64,000 bases of DNA from Anaerolineales bacterium (GCA_016789025.1 JAEURC010000069.1:62001-126000); one strand, 5' to 3'; shown: positions 9,805 to 17,842, numbered from the stretch's first letter. Notes: generated by a model from the letters alone, not told the origin. Numbers and translations are program-made.

Positions 9805-10914
9805 ATGAATTCTCAAACTCCCGTTCGCCTCCTCCCTCTCCTCCTCAAAGCGACCCTGCTCTTCGTGTTGCTCAACTTCGCATTCATTCTTCTGGATGGA
9901 TTCTCCCTCGGCAAACTCACGCTTTACAACAACATCTTCCCCGGGCGCGAGCGTTTTCCCTTTGGCGAGAATCAGCGCGGCTACAACCTCAGCCTCTTCG
10001 ATCTCGACGCCATGTTTGCATCGCATGTGTTGGTCGGCTCCCCCAAAGCGGACGATGAATTCCGCGTGCTCCTCATCGGCGACTCATCCGTGTGGGGCAC
10101 GCTGCTCACGCCCGAACAAAACCTCGCGGGGCAATTGAACTCGCAATATATTTCCGCATGCGGAAAAACCGTCCACGCCTACAATCTTGGCTACCCGTAC
10201 ATCTCGCTCCTACAAGAGTTGATGATCCTCGACGAGGCATTGCGATACCAACCCGACCTGGTCGTCTGGCTCACCACGTTGGAATCGTTCCCGCAAGATA
10301 AACAACTCGCCGCGCCTCTCGTTGCCAACAGCCCCGAACGCGTGAAAGAATTAATTACCAAATACCAATTGCCTCTCGACCCCAACGACCCGGCGCTGAA
10401 CCATCCCACTGTGTGGGATCAAACGCTCATCGGTCGACGAAAAGAAATTGCAGATCTCATCCGCCTGCAACTGTATGGCGCGATGTGGGCGTCTACTGGC
10501 GTGGATCAGTTCTACCCCGAATCGTACGAACCTGCGCAACTCGATTATGAAAAGGATAATGAATTCCACGGCATCAAACCCGCTGAAACGTTGCAGGGTA
10601 AACTTTCGTTCGAAATCCTCGACGCCGGCATGAACGCCGCCAGCGTACCAACCATCCTCGTCAATGAGCCGATCCTCATCAGTAACGGCGTCAACTCAGA
10701 CATCCGCTATAATTTTTTCTATCCGCGTTGGGCGTTCGACGAGTACCGCGCCACGCTCGCCGAACATGCCGCCGCGCAAGGTTATCTTTACGTCGATCTG
10801 TGGGACCTCGTGCCGATGACCGAGTTCACCAACAGCGGCGTGCACCTCACGCCCTTTGGCGAATCGATGCTTGCCGAAAAGGTCGGCGCATCCATTCAAA
10901 ATTTTTGCAAATAG
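9805..10914 (+). CDS. membrane-anchored SGNH/GDSL-type hydrolase-like protein (AlgJ/AlgX/DltD role)
   Basis: 369 residues from ATG 9805. An N-terminal membrane anchor (about 9-30, LLLKATLLFVLLNFAFILL) is followed by an extracytoplasmic SGNH domain: block I IGDSSVWG (Ser near 93) and the C-terminal dyad NSGVHLTPFGE (His near 347). Such proteins accept the acyl group exported by an MBOAT partner and place it on a polysaccharide. It lies 50 nt after the MBOAT gene and 6 nt before another SGNH-like lipoprotein gene, consistent with one operon. An earlier ATG at 9760 would add 15 residues encoded by a dispersed repeat and is rejected. Confidence 0.8.
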   Translation: MNSQTPVRLLPLLLKATLLFVLLNFAFILLDGFSLGKLTLYNNIFPGRERFPFGENQRGYNLSLFDLDAMFASHVLVGSPKADDEFRVLLIGDSSVWGTLLTPEQNLAGQLNSQYISACGKTVHAYNLGYPYISLLQELMILDEALRYQPDLVVWLTTLESFPQDKQLAAPLVANSPERVKELITKYQLPLDPNDPALNHPTVWDQTLIGRRKEIADLIRLQLYGAMWASTGVDQFYPESYEPAQLDYEKDNEFHGIKPAETLQGKLSFEILDAGMNAASVPTILVNEPILISNGVNSDIRYNFFYPRWAFDEYRATLAEHAAAQGYLYVDLWDLVPMTEFTNSGVHLTPFGESMLAEKVGASIQNFCK

Positions 10915-10920
10915 GAATCA

Positions 10921-11868
10921 ATGAAACAAAAACTATTTTTTACACTGTTATTGACTTCGCTCCTCGCCGCATGTTCGTCGGGTAGGGGGACTCCCGCTGA
11001 AAGTGTCACCGCGACGCATGCCCCGCTTCAATCCGCCAGTGAGGTTGCTCCCACATTGGCGGCTGTTACCGCCTCCCCGGCGATTCCCGCCTCCACTGCC
11101 ACGCCCAAGCCTCCCCTGGAGAAAGACGCGTTCATGGATATGCCGGTCGTCCCAATGGGAGTCAGCGATGCGATGCGCGCAGTCTATCAACGCGGTATCG
11201 AAAACGGCAACGATCCCGCTCGCTTTGCCATCATCGGCGATTGTCAGAATGTCTCGTCGTATTTTCTCTCCGCGTTCGATCACCCAAACGACTATAGGCT
11301 CGGGAGCGAATATGCCTACCTCCAGCCGACGATCGATTATTACCAGGGTTCGTTCTCGCGCGTGAGCCTGGCGGTGAAGGGAGGCTTCAACGCCGCGGCG
11401 GTCATTTCGCCGTTGCGCGCCGACCCGAAATCGTGCAACGCGGGCGAGTCGCCGCTCGATTGCGAATTGCGAACGTGGAAACCGTCCATCGTCTTTGTAA
11501 GTATGGAAACATGGTGGTCGCAAAAACCCGCCGAGGAATACGACAAGTACATGCGCAAAGTATTGGATCGTATCATCGAGTTCGGCGCGGTGCCGATCAT
11601 CGCCACCAAAGCCGATAACCTCGAAGGCGATCACGCCATCAACAACGCCATCGCGCAACTTGCCTACGAATACGAGATTCCCTTGTGGAATTATTGGGCG
11701 GCGGTTCAACCCCTGCCCGATCAAGGACTGAGCGACGACCGTTTCCATCTCACGTTTGCCCGCAATTTTTTCGACGACCCCAAGCGCATGGAAAACGCCT
11801 GGCCTTGGCGCAACCTCACCGCGTTGCAATCGCTAGACGCCGTGCATACTGCGTTCTTGGAAAAGTAA
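10921..11868 (+). CDS. SGNH-like lipoprotein with Cys at the nucleophile position
   Basis: 315 residues. The signal peptide MKQKLFFTLLLTSLLAAC ends in a lipobox (LAAC, Cys 18) and a Ser/Thr/Ala/Pro-rich tether follows to about residue 65. The mature domain begins with FAIIGDCQN (about 102-110), which aligns by eye with SGNH block I GDS but has Cys instead of Ser, and ends with DDRFHLTF (His about 275), the expected Asp-x-x-His block. It probably works with the adjacent MBOAT and SGNH proteins on a surface glycan. Whether it is a catalyst or an inactive polysaccharide-binding relative cannot be decided here. Confidence 0.7.
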   Translation: MKQKLFFTLLLTSLLAACSSGRGTPAESVTATHAPLQSASEVAPTLAAVTASPAIPASTATPKPPLEKDAFMDMPVVPMGVSDAMRAVYQRGIENGNDPARFAIIGDCQNVSSYFLSAFDHPNDYRLGSEYAYLQPTIDYYQGSFSRVSLAVKGGFNAAAVISPLRADPKSCNAGESPLDCELRTWKPSIVFVSMETWWSQKPAEEYDKYMRKVLDRIIEFGAVPIIATKADNLEGDHAINNAIAQLAYEYEIPLWNYWAAVQPLPDQGLSDDRFHLTFARNFFDDPKRMENAWPWRNLTALQSLDAVHTAFLEK

Positions 11869-12079
11869 CCGAATCGAAATGTGCGGCAACGTTCACGTTG
11901 CCTTTGCCTGAGAAATTTGCGCCGTCATGATTCATCTTGTGAATGATTTTCTTTATCATCGGCACAGGCAAGGCGCTTCTTAAGACGCCAAAAAGCCGTT
12001 CAAACCCGTATGATATAATTTTGAACATACAAATTTTCCACTGAACAGTGGGTTAAAACAGCAAGGAGCAAGACGAGAT

Positions 12080-12832
12080 ATGTCCGGTCATTCCAAGTGG
12101 TCCACCATCAAGCGCAAAAAAGGCGCAGCAGACGCGAAACGCGGCGCGATTTTTACGCGGCTCGCCAGAGAAATTTCCATTGCGGCGCGCGAAGGCGGCG
12201 ATCCCGATTCCAACTTCCGCCTCAGACTTGCAGTGGATAAAGCCCGCGCTGAAAACATGCCAAAAGATAATATCGAACGCGCCATTAAAAAAGGTTCGGG
12301 CGAAGACAAAGACGGAGCCGTATTTGAAGAGATCACCTTCGAAGGCTATGGTCCGCATGGTTCGGCGTTGATGGTCACATGCGTCACCGATAATCGCAAC
12401 CGCACAGTGCCAGATATGCGCCATGCCTTTAGCAAATCGGGCGGCAACATGGCGGAGCCCGGCGCGGTCGGCTGGCAATTCGATCGCAAAGCGTATTTTG
12501 CATTTCCTTCGAGCGAGTTATCGTTTGATAAAGCCTTCGAGTTGGGCGTCAACGCGGGCGCGGACGATGTGATTGACGGCGGCGACACGCTCGAAATTTA
12601 CGCGCCGGTCGAATCGTTCAAAACCATCGCCGACGCATTGCATCAAGCCAAAGTCACGCCGGACGAATCGGGCTTGCGCATGGTCGCCAAACAAGAAGTT
12701 GAACTCGATGTGGAAGCCACGTTGAAGTTCATGAAAATGGTCGAGACCATCGAAGAGCTCGACGACGTGCAGGACGTTTTCCACAACGTCAAAATTTCAG
12801 ATGAAGCGCTAGCGGCTCTTGAGGCGGCTTAA
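12080..12832 (+). CDS. yebC: YebC/PmpR family protein
   Basis: 250 residues, full length. Opens with the invariant MSGHSKWSTIKRKKGAADAKRG and keeps NMPKDNIERAIKKG (about 54-67) and the acidic last domain. Family members were annotated as DNA-binding regulators and some act on translation of polyproline tracts. AAGGAG 14 nt upstream supports the start. It is immediately upstream of ruvC-ruvA, the classical yebC-ruvC arrangement, with a small palindrome in between. Confidence 0.95.
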   Translation: MSGHSKWSTIKRKKGAADAKRGAIFTRLAREISIAAREGGDPDSNFRLRLAVDKARAENMPKDNIERAIKKGSGEDKDGAVFEEITFEGYGPHGSALMVTCVTDNRNRTVPDMRHAFSKSGGNMAEPGAVGWQFDRKAYFAFPSSELSFDKAFELGVNAGADDVIDGGDTLEIYAPVESFKTIADALHQAKVTPDESGLRMVAKQEVELDVEATLKFMKMVETIEELDDVQDVFHNVKISDEALAALEAA

Positions 12833-12837
12833 TTTTT

Positions 12838-12863
12838 GTAGCGCCGACTTAAGTCGGCGTTAC
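12838..12863. repeat. GTAGCGCCGACTT palindrome between yebC and ruvC
   Basis: Inverted repeat CGCCGACTT / AAGTCGGCG with flanking GTA/TAC, immediately after the yebC stop. It resembles the AGTCG palindromes after mraZ. No T-run follows, so a terminator role is uncertain. Confidence 0.7.
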
Positions 12864-12870
12864 TTTTGTG

Positions 12871-13350
12871 ATGACCCTCGCCATCGGAATTGATCCCGGC
12901 ACCGCCACCACAGGATACGGACTCGTGCGCCTCATGCCCGACGGCGAACTGGTCGCAGTTTCCTTCGGCATTATCTCCACCCCAAAGGATGCAACCCCGT
13001 CCGCGCGGCTGGAGATGCTCTACACCGATCTGCGAAAACTCCTCAAACAACACAAGCCCGATACATCCGCTGTTGAAAAATTATTCTTCGCGCGTAACGT
13101 GACCACCGGCATCGCCGTCGGTCAGGCGCGCGGAGTTGTCTTGCTCGCGCTCGAACAAGCGGGGATCGAAATTTTTGAATACACCCCTAAAGAAGTAAAA
13201 AACGCGGTGGCGGGCTATGGCTCCGCTGAAAAGCGACAAGTGCAGGAAATGGTGCGCGCGTTATTGCAACTCGACTCCATCCCCAAACCCGACGACGCCG
13301 CCGACGCGCTGGCGGTCGCCATCACGCATTTGAATACGAAGAGATATTAA
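12871..13350 (+). CDS. ruvC: crossover junction endodeoxyribonuclease RuvC
   Basis: 159 residues from ATG 12871 (a GTG codon lies one codon earlier). The RNase H-like Holliday-junction resolvase cuts symmetrically in recombination intermediates. Acidic catalytic positions are present: Asp in AIGIDPGTATTGYG (residue 7), Glu in AVEKLFFARN (about 70), and the C-terminal pair in PDDAADALAVA (about 141-144). There is no clear ribosome site. It is separated from ruvA by a perfect palindrome and a possible leaderless promoter, so ruvA may also be expressed independently. ruvB is not in this window. Confidence 0.95.
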   Translation: MTLAIGIDPGTATTGYGLVRLMPDGELVAVSFGIISTPKDATPSARLEMLYTDLRKLLKQHKPDTSAVEKLFFARNVTTGIAVGQARGVVLLALEQAGIEIFEYTPKEVKNAVAGYGSAEKRQVQEMVRALLQLDSIPKPDDAADALAVAITHLNTKRY

Positions 13351-13352
13351 TC

Positions 13353-13380
13353 GTAGGGGCAGACGGCCGTCTGCCCCTAC
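13353..13380. repeat. perfect 28-nt palindrome after ruvC
   Basis: Half-site GTAGGGGCAGACGG followed by its exact reverse complement, starting 2 nt after the ruvC stop. A near-identical copy lies at 38247-38274. It may form a strong hairpin; there is no T-run. Confidence 0.85.
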
Positions 13381-13389
13381 TGTTTACGG

Positions 13390-13401
13390 TAAAATACAAA
13401 T
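13390..13401 (+). promoter_or_regulatory. -10 element predicting leaderless ruvA transcript
   Basis: TAAAAT at 13390-13395 ends 6 nt before ATG 13402 with no ribosome site in between. Confidence 0.4.
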
Positions 13402-13977
13402 ATGATCTCAACCCTCCGCGGAGAAATTGCGCAAATCGAAGAGACCTCCCTCATCGTCGAGGTGGGAGGCGTGGGGTTGCGCGTGTTCGTCCCTACGCCG
13501 CTACGGATGCGCGTCAAGACGGGCGAGGCGGCGTTCTTGTTCACACATCTCGTCGTCCGCGAAGACGCGCTGACGTTGTACGGATTCGAATCGCAAGCCG
13601 ACCGCGACTTATTCAACATGCTCCTCGGCGTGGATGGCGTCGGTCCCAAAGTGGCGCTGTCCGTGTTGTCAACGATGACGCTCGACGCCATTCAACGCGC
13701 GATCTTCGCCGATGAAGCGGAGTTGTTGAGTCGCGTGCCGGGGGTGGGCAAAAAGACCGCGCAGAAGATGGCTCTTCATCTTAAAGACAAGTTGAAACCG
13801 CTCGATGGCTTGAAGCAGGTCGCCCTGATGTCCGACGCGGATTCCGAAGTCCTCGCCGCGCTGACCGCGCTAGGCTATTCCGTTGTCGAGGCGCAGTCTG
13901 CCATTCAATCCATCCCCAAAGATGCGAGCAAGAATCCCGAAGATCGTTTGCGTCTGGCGTTGCAATATTTTCAATAA
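13402..13977 (+). CDS. ruvA: Holliday junction branch migration protein RuvA
   Basis: 191 residues. The N-terminal OB domain (1-62) begins MISTLRGEIAQIEETSLIVE. Tandem helix-hairpin-helix motifs follow, with LLGVDGVGPKVALSVLS (about 75-91) and RVPGVGKKTAQKMALHLK (about 112-129), and a C-terminal RuvB-contact domain (about 145-191). It binds four-way junctions as a tetramer and recruits RuvB. A terminator follows at 13990. Confidence 0.95.
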   Translation: MISTLRGEIAQIEETSLIVEVGGVGLRVFVPTPLRMRVKTGEAAFLFTHLVVREDALTLYGFESQADRDLFNMLLGVDGVGPKVALSVLSTMTLDAIQRAIFADEAELLSRVPGVGKKTAQKMALHLKDKLKPLDGLKQVALMSDADSEVLAALTALGYSVVEAQSAIQSIPKDASKNPEDRLRLALQYFQ

Positions 13978-13989
13978 TAGATCGCTCAA

Positions 13990-14014
13990 GCCGCCGTCAC
14001 CGGCGGCGTTTTTT
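13990..14014 (+). terminator. rho-independent terminator after ruvA
   Basis: GCCGCCG, loop TCAC, CGGCGGC, then GTTTTTT, 12 nt after the ruvA stop codon. Confidence 0.85.
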
Positions 14015-14045
14015 ACATCTGCCCTGCGCCGAGAGCCTGCTCAAA

Positions 14046-15611
14046 ATGAACGACCACGACCTCCTCGAACAATATGAGCCTGTTCTGCGTTTCGCCAAGA
14101 GCGAGCGCTTCTTCCCGATGGCGGTGGAGCCTTATTTGGAACGATGCCTCATCCTGCCCAGCGGACCGCTCGGCGCGGCGGGCTTGCTCTTTCATTTAAA
14201 TGAACCGCTTGCGACGTTTATCGGCAAACTCGAAGGCGGACAATATTTCTTGCGGTTCATCAATGAGCCGCTGTACGACTCGGATGCGTGGGTGTGGCTG
14301 GGAGTCTTATCCGCTCTCGCAGTGGGCGCGGGATATTATTTTTTCGGCTGGGCAGGCGTGGAGATCGCGCTCACGCTCGCGCTGATCGCCGCGTTGATCC
14401 TCTTCATGCTCGCCTCCACGATTCGACTGCGGATCATCCCCGCCGCGTTCGCCGTGTTGACCTTTACCGCGCTGATGATCGCGCCGATCTGGTTTTTTCT
14501 GCGTCCCAGCGAATACATGAGCGGCGCTGTCGAATATCTCATCCTTCTGCTCGTCTATTTGATTCTACTTTTCTATCTTTCCATCCGCGTGATGAAATTC
14601 ATCTTTGATCATATTATCCCCGAGGGCCCCGGTCTCATCATGGATATGCTCTCGCTCGCCACCGAGACCATCGCGCGCAAATCGTATTATGAATATGCAA
14701 AGATTCTAGAAAAAGATTCACAGCCTGTCTATTACGGGCGCGTCATCCGCGAACAAGATGCAGAGGGGAACAACTGGACGATCCTGCAATATCATTTTTT
14801 CTACGCGTTCAACGATTGGCGTCTCGCCGCAAACGGAATGAATCATCACGAAGGCGATTGGGAGATGACGGCGGTGTATCTCAAGAACGATTCTCCGTAT
14901 GCCGTTTTGTTTTCGCAACACGGCGCGGGCAATATTGCATCGTGGGAGAAGGTTATCAAGGCGAAAGATAAAAATGGCGCGAACACGACTCATCCCGTCG
15001 TCTACGCGGCGCTGGGATCGCACGCCAACTACAGCAAGCCCGAGATCATCCGCTCGCCGAATCTCTACGAAGCGGGACGAGTGCAACGCTTCCTTTATTG
15101 GATAGACGGCTTGATCCACTACCTCTTCCTTTTTTTCAACCCCAGCCAAAAGGCGCGTCAGATCGCGCTCAAGGAGCTCACCGCCAGCCGCACCAACTTC
15201 CTTGCGGAAGATGCCTTCATCTATATGCGCGACGAAACGGATCATTATGTTGTGAGTCTGCCAATGGAGATCGCTTCGGGAGACGGATTCCGCATCGGCT
15301 ACCAGGGCGAAAATTTAAGCGAGCCTGTCCTCAAATCCACCAGCTACCTCAAGCGCGTCATGTCGGACCGTAAAGCGACTCGCCCTTCGATGAAAGAATG
15401 GCGGCGTGTGGTGCTAAACCCCGAACCCGATTGGGTCAATTACAAAGGACTATGGGGAGTGAAAAGCGCGTTGAGCGACGAGTCGGGTCCGCCGGGACCG
15501 AAATGGGATCGCCCCGATAACTTGTTCAACGTCAATCCGCGCGTGAGGTGGGAGAAACCATTAGAGTGGTTGAGGATGTTGGAGAGTCGCAAAAATTCGA
15601 TCGCGAAATAG
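14046..15611 (+). CDS. membrane protein with C-terminal Vps62-like (DUF946) domain
   Basis: 521 residues. The first 80 residues are soluble, then four to five hydrophobic helices lie at about 80-195. A large soluble region from about residue 225 carries ILQYHFFYAFNDWR, NHHEGDWEMTAVYL (about 268-281) and YAALGSHANYSKPE (about 317-330), the HEGDWE...GSHA pattern of Vps62-like domains known in fungi, plants and scattered bacteria. Biochemical function of that domain is not established. The gene stands alone after the ruvA terminator. The membrane-anchored form is unusual; no partner is evident. Confidence 0.65.
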   Translation: MNDHDLLEQYEPVLRFAKSERFFPMAVEPYLERCLILPSGPLGAAGLLFHLNEPLATFIGKLEGGQYFLRFINEPLYDSDAWVWLGVLSALAVGAGYYFFGWAGVEIALTLALIAALILFMLASTIRLRIIPAAFAVLTFTALMIAPIWFFLRPSEYMSGAVEYLILLLVYLILLFYLSIRVMKFIFDHIIPEGPGLIMDMLSLATETIARKSYYEYAKILEKDSQPVYYGRVIREQDAEGNNWTILQYHFFYAFNDWRLAANGMNHHEGDWEMTAVYLKNDSPYAVLFSQHGAGNIASWEKVIKAKDKNGANTTHPVVYAALGSHANYSKPEIIRSPNLYEAGRVQRFLYWIDGLIHYLFLFFNPSQKARQIALKELTASRTNFLAEDAFIYMRDETDHYVVSLPMEIASGDGFRIGYQGENLSEPVLKSTSYLKRVMSDRKATRPSMKEWRRVVLNPEPDWVNYKGLWGVKSALSDESGPPGPKWDRPDNLFNVNPRVRWEKPLEWLRMLESRKNSIAK

Positions 15612-15648
15612 AGTTATTTTATTGAAAGGATTTTAGGAAAAAAAGGAG

Positions 15649-16530
15649 TTATTCAAATGCTGGACATGTCATAATAAGGTAATGTTGCCCATTTTGCTTC
15701 ACCATCCTATATGCAGGAACGGTTTTGAATTCTTGTAGAACAAATTGAAGATATTTGTCTGAGATAATCTTTGAAGGCTCGTTTGACGTAAAAACGAGTG
15801 TGTCCAATGGGATTGATTCGTATGACCACTCTAATGTTGGCGGCGTGGGAGCGGGATCATAATTTGTGAGGGCGGTGTCTTGAATCGGATACACCCATAT
15901 GTATAACTTGTCTGGGAGATAGGGAGTTGATCCTGGCGGTTTGTATTGCCTTACAATTTGAATTGTTTCTTTGATTGGCTCAACTAGATACTGATATTCC
16001 CTTGCCGTGATAACAAATTTTTTCCCTTTTACTGTAACTATTTGCATGGATTCGCCTACAAAGAATGGTGTAGGTGGGATACTTATGAATTCGTCACCAC
16101 CACCGTTAATTAGGAAAAAACCTGTGGATTCAATAGCTGCTAACAGTTTCTCGATTTCCGTTTGAGGTATCATCGTTTCCACAAACTTTGACTCATCAAA
16201 CAGAATCACGCGTCCATTCTCATAAAGAATGAAGCTGAAGGTGTCTAGCCCTGCTAAACATGCTGTGTATCGATCAATGCTATCGTTGGCATCTTGCTCA
16301 TATGATATTAGGATAGAATTTCCCGCGTTGGATGTTGAAGTTGTGGTTGAATATTTTGTTGACGGAGTTTGCGTTGGGGTTTGCAGCGATGGTAATGGCT
16401 TCTGACTCTCGTTCTCGCCGACTGCGGTAGAAAGAATCTTTATTGGTTGTTGGGTGGTAGTTCTAGTGCAACTGAAGAATAGTTGCACTAGAACTGATAA
16501 AAGAACGAAATTCCAAAAAAATTTCCTCAT
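15649..16530 (-). CDS. AT-rich lipoprotein, function unknown
   Basis: 293 residues. The signal peptide MRKFFWNFVLLSVLVQLFFSC ends in a lipobox-like FFSC (Cys 21), then a Thr/Ser/Pro-rich spacer to about residue 70. The globular part contains two paired beta-rich segments (TACLAGLDTFSFILYENGRV and TVKGKKFVITAREYQYL) with no recognised family. Its base composition is clearly more AT-rich than the flanking genes, suggesting recent acquisition. A perfect 15-bp inverted repeat lies over the signal-peptide codons. It is followed leftward by intergenic sequence and convergent to the Vps62-like gene. Confidence 0.65.
   Translation of the reverse strand: MRKFFWNFVLLSVLVQLFFSCTRTTTQQPIKILSTAVGENESQKPLPSLQTPTQTPSTKYSTTTSTSNAGNSILISYEQDANDSIDRYTACLAGLDTFSFILYENGRVILFDESKFVETMIPQTEIEKLLAAIESTGFFLINGGGDEFISIPPTPFFVGESMQIVTVKGKKFVITAREYQYLVEPIKETIQIVRQYKPPGSTPYLPDKLYIWVYPIQDTALTNYDPAPTPPTLEWSYESIPLDTLVFTSNEPSKIISDKYLQFVLQEFKTVPAYRMVKQNGQHYLIMTCPAFE
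16459..16495 (-). repeat. perfect 15-bp hairpin inside the lipoprotein gene
   Basis: AGTTCTAGTGCAACT, 7-nt loop GAAGAAT, then the exact reverse complement. It lies 36-72 nt into the coding sequence and covers the lipobox Cys codon. Confidence 0.85.
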
Positions 16531-16550
16531 TTTGAGTTACTCAATGTGTG

Positions 16551-17486
16551 TTAGCTGGTCTGCCATCTCGCATACACCGCCTGTGACAACAACCTCCCCG
16601 CACTTTGTTCGCGCGTAACCAATTCTCCCATTTCGATTTTACCCCCAAAGCCTTTCATCATATCGTCCATGGCTTGCGCCACGTGGACCGCCGACGCGCG
16701 CACTGCGTAAATCGTTGTCACAACAAATAAGGGGTTATCGCTCAAGCACGCGCGACACGCTTCCAACAGATTCGGCAGGGACTTGTACACTTCCCACACT
16801 TCGCCTTTCGGTCCGCGCCCGAATTTCGGCGGGTCAAGAATAATTCCATCATACTTTACTCCACGCCGAGATTCTCTTTGCACGAACTTCAACGCGTCAT
16901 CCACGATCCAGCGGATGGGCGCGTCGCTCAACCCCGATAACTCCTGATTCTCACGCGCCCAACTCACGGATTTTTTTGAAGCGTCCACGTGGGTCACTTT
17001 CGCTCCAGCCGAAGCAGCGGCGAGAGTCGCCAAGCCTGTGTAGCCGAATAAATTTAAAACGCTCGTTTCCCTTTTTTCTCCGTGAACTCTGTGGCTAATC
17101 AATTCGCTAGACCAATCCCAATGCGACGCGACTTCAGGAAAAACGCCGAGATGCCGACCAGGAGTCGTCATCGCCCAAAAGCGCAAGAGTCCCCCTCTCC
17201 CTGTGGGAGAGGGGTTAGGGGTGAGGGAAAAATCATATTTCATCTCCCACCTCTCCTCGATTTTCCTCTTCACATCCCAATGCCCGCCGCTTTCCTCGCC
17301 CGTAGAAATAAAAACCGCGTCCGCGTTCTTCCACTCGGAGATCAACGCGCGCTTCCACATCGCTTGCGACTCGGGTCGCGCAAAAACATACTTGCCGAAG
17401 CGTTCCAACTTCAACCCATCGCCGCTATCGAGCAGGGCGTAGTCCTTCCATCTCGTGGTTTCAAGCAATGTAAATGAATTCACCAA
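16551..17486 (-). CDS. class I SAM-dependent methyltransferase (RlmI/RlmK-like) with inserted repeat peptide
   Basis: 311 residues. The catalytic domain shows motif I VLNLFGYTGLATLAAASAGA (about 142-161), an acidic ribose-binding Asp in VTHVDASKKSV, and the DPPKFGRG motif (about 218-226) typical of rRNA large-subunit C5 or N2 methyltransferases. An N-terminal region resembles the S9/DUF1 half and no PUA domain is visible. Between KYDF and LLRFWAMTTPG the segment LTPNPSPTGRGG is encoded by a dispersed palindromic repeat (17190-17227). Target nucleotide unknown. It ends 356 nt before the divergently oriented mraZ. Confidence 0.82.
   Translation of the reverse strand: MVNSFTLLETTRWKDYALLDSGDGLKLERFGKYVFARPESQAMWKRALISEWKNADAVFISTGEESGGHWDVKRKIEERWEMKYDFSLTPNPSPTGRGGLLRFWAMTTPGRHLGVFPEVASHWDWSSELISHRVHGEKRETSVLNLFGYTGLATLAAASAGAKVTHVDASKKSVSWARENQELSGLSDAPIRWIVDDALKFVQRESRRGVKYDGIILDPPKFGRGPKGEVWEVYKSLPNLLEACRACLSDNPLFVVTTIYAVRASAVHVAQAMDDMMKGFGGKIEMGELVTREQSAGRLLSQAVYARWQTS
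17190..17227. repeat. CCCTCTCCC/GGGAGAGGG repeat inside a coding sequence
   Basis: CCCCTCTCCC, TGT, GGGAGAGGGG followed by TTAGGGGTGAGGG. It is read leftward in frame as LTPNPSPTGRG. Confidence 0.85.
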
Positions 17487-17739
17487 TTCTCCAATTGCAA
17501 ATTATCAGATCATCGTATCCGGTAGAGGCTGTAATGTGTGACTGCGTCGAGTCTCGCTTTTGAGGTTGCTCTACGGCAAGAGCGACATGAATGTCGCGAT
17601 ACGGCAAACCAATTCATCAACGTAAATGAATTCGTCAATTCTCTAATTCTCCAATCCTCTTTCGCGATCCACGACAGTCTCTAATCTCCAGTCTCTCCAA
17701 TAGGACAACAGAGGGACTTCCCAAACAAGTTACAAAACC

Positions 17740-17767
17740 TTGATTTTTCCCTCAAACGGCGTATAAT
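17740..17767 (+). promoter_or_regulatory. dcw cluster promoter upstream of mraZ
   Basis: TTGATT (17740-17745), 16-nt spacer, consensus TATAAT (17762-17767), 75 nt before mraZ. It is the best sigma70-type promoter seen in the window and abuts the MraZ boxes. Confidence 0.75.
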
Positions 17768-17768
17768 G

Positions 17769-17793
17769 TGGGAAAAAGTGGTACAAAATGGTA
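17769..17793 (+). promoter_or_regulatory. MraZ operator: three 10-bp-spaced TGGKA boxes
   Basis: TGGGA (17769), TGGTA (17779) and TGGTA (17789) are direct repeats with exact 10-bp periodicity directly downstream of the -10. This matches the known MraZ operator form (TGGG-type boxes with 5-nt spacers), so autorepression of the cluster is likely. Confidence 0.75.
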
Positions 17794-17794
17794 G

Positions 17795-17817
17795 GAACGC
17801 CGGCATCCCCGGCGTTC
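17795..17817. repeat. hairpin in the mraZ leader
   Basis: GAACGCCGG, 5-nt loop, CCGGCGTTC, 26 nt before the mraZ start. It could be a dispersed palindrome or a leader hairpin. Confidence 0.6.
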
Positions 17818-17842
17818 ACCAGTTAAAGGATAAATAGCACAA

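Larger units (their letters stand above)
17487..17842. other. 356-nt intergenic region upstream of the dcw cluster
   Basis: No gene is visible. The left part has degenerate tracts (AATTCTCTAATTCTCC and CAGTCTCTAATCTCCAGTC) of the heptamer type seen elsewhere. The right part carries the mraZ promoter, operator and a hairpin described separately. Confidence 0.6.

Noticed and set aside
10948-11829. Long leftward frame (293 codons) opposite the SGNH-like lipoprotein
   Set aside because: The rightward frame has a signal peptide, lipobox and SGNH-like motifs; the leftward translation is Arg/Gly-rich with no motif, a typical shadow in GC-rich DNA.
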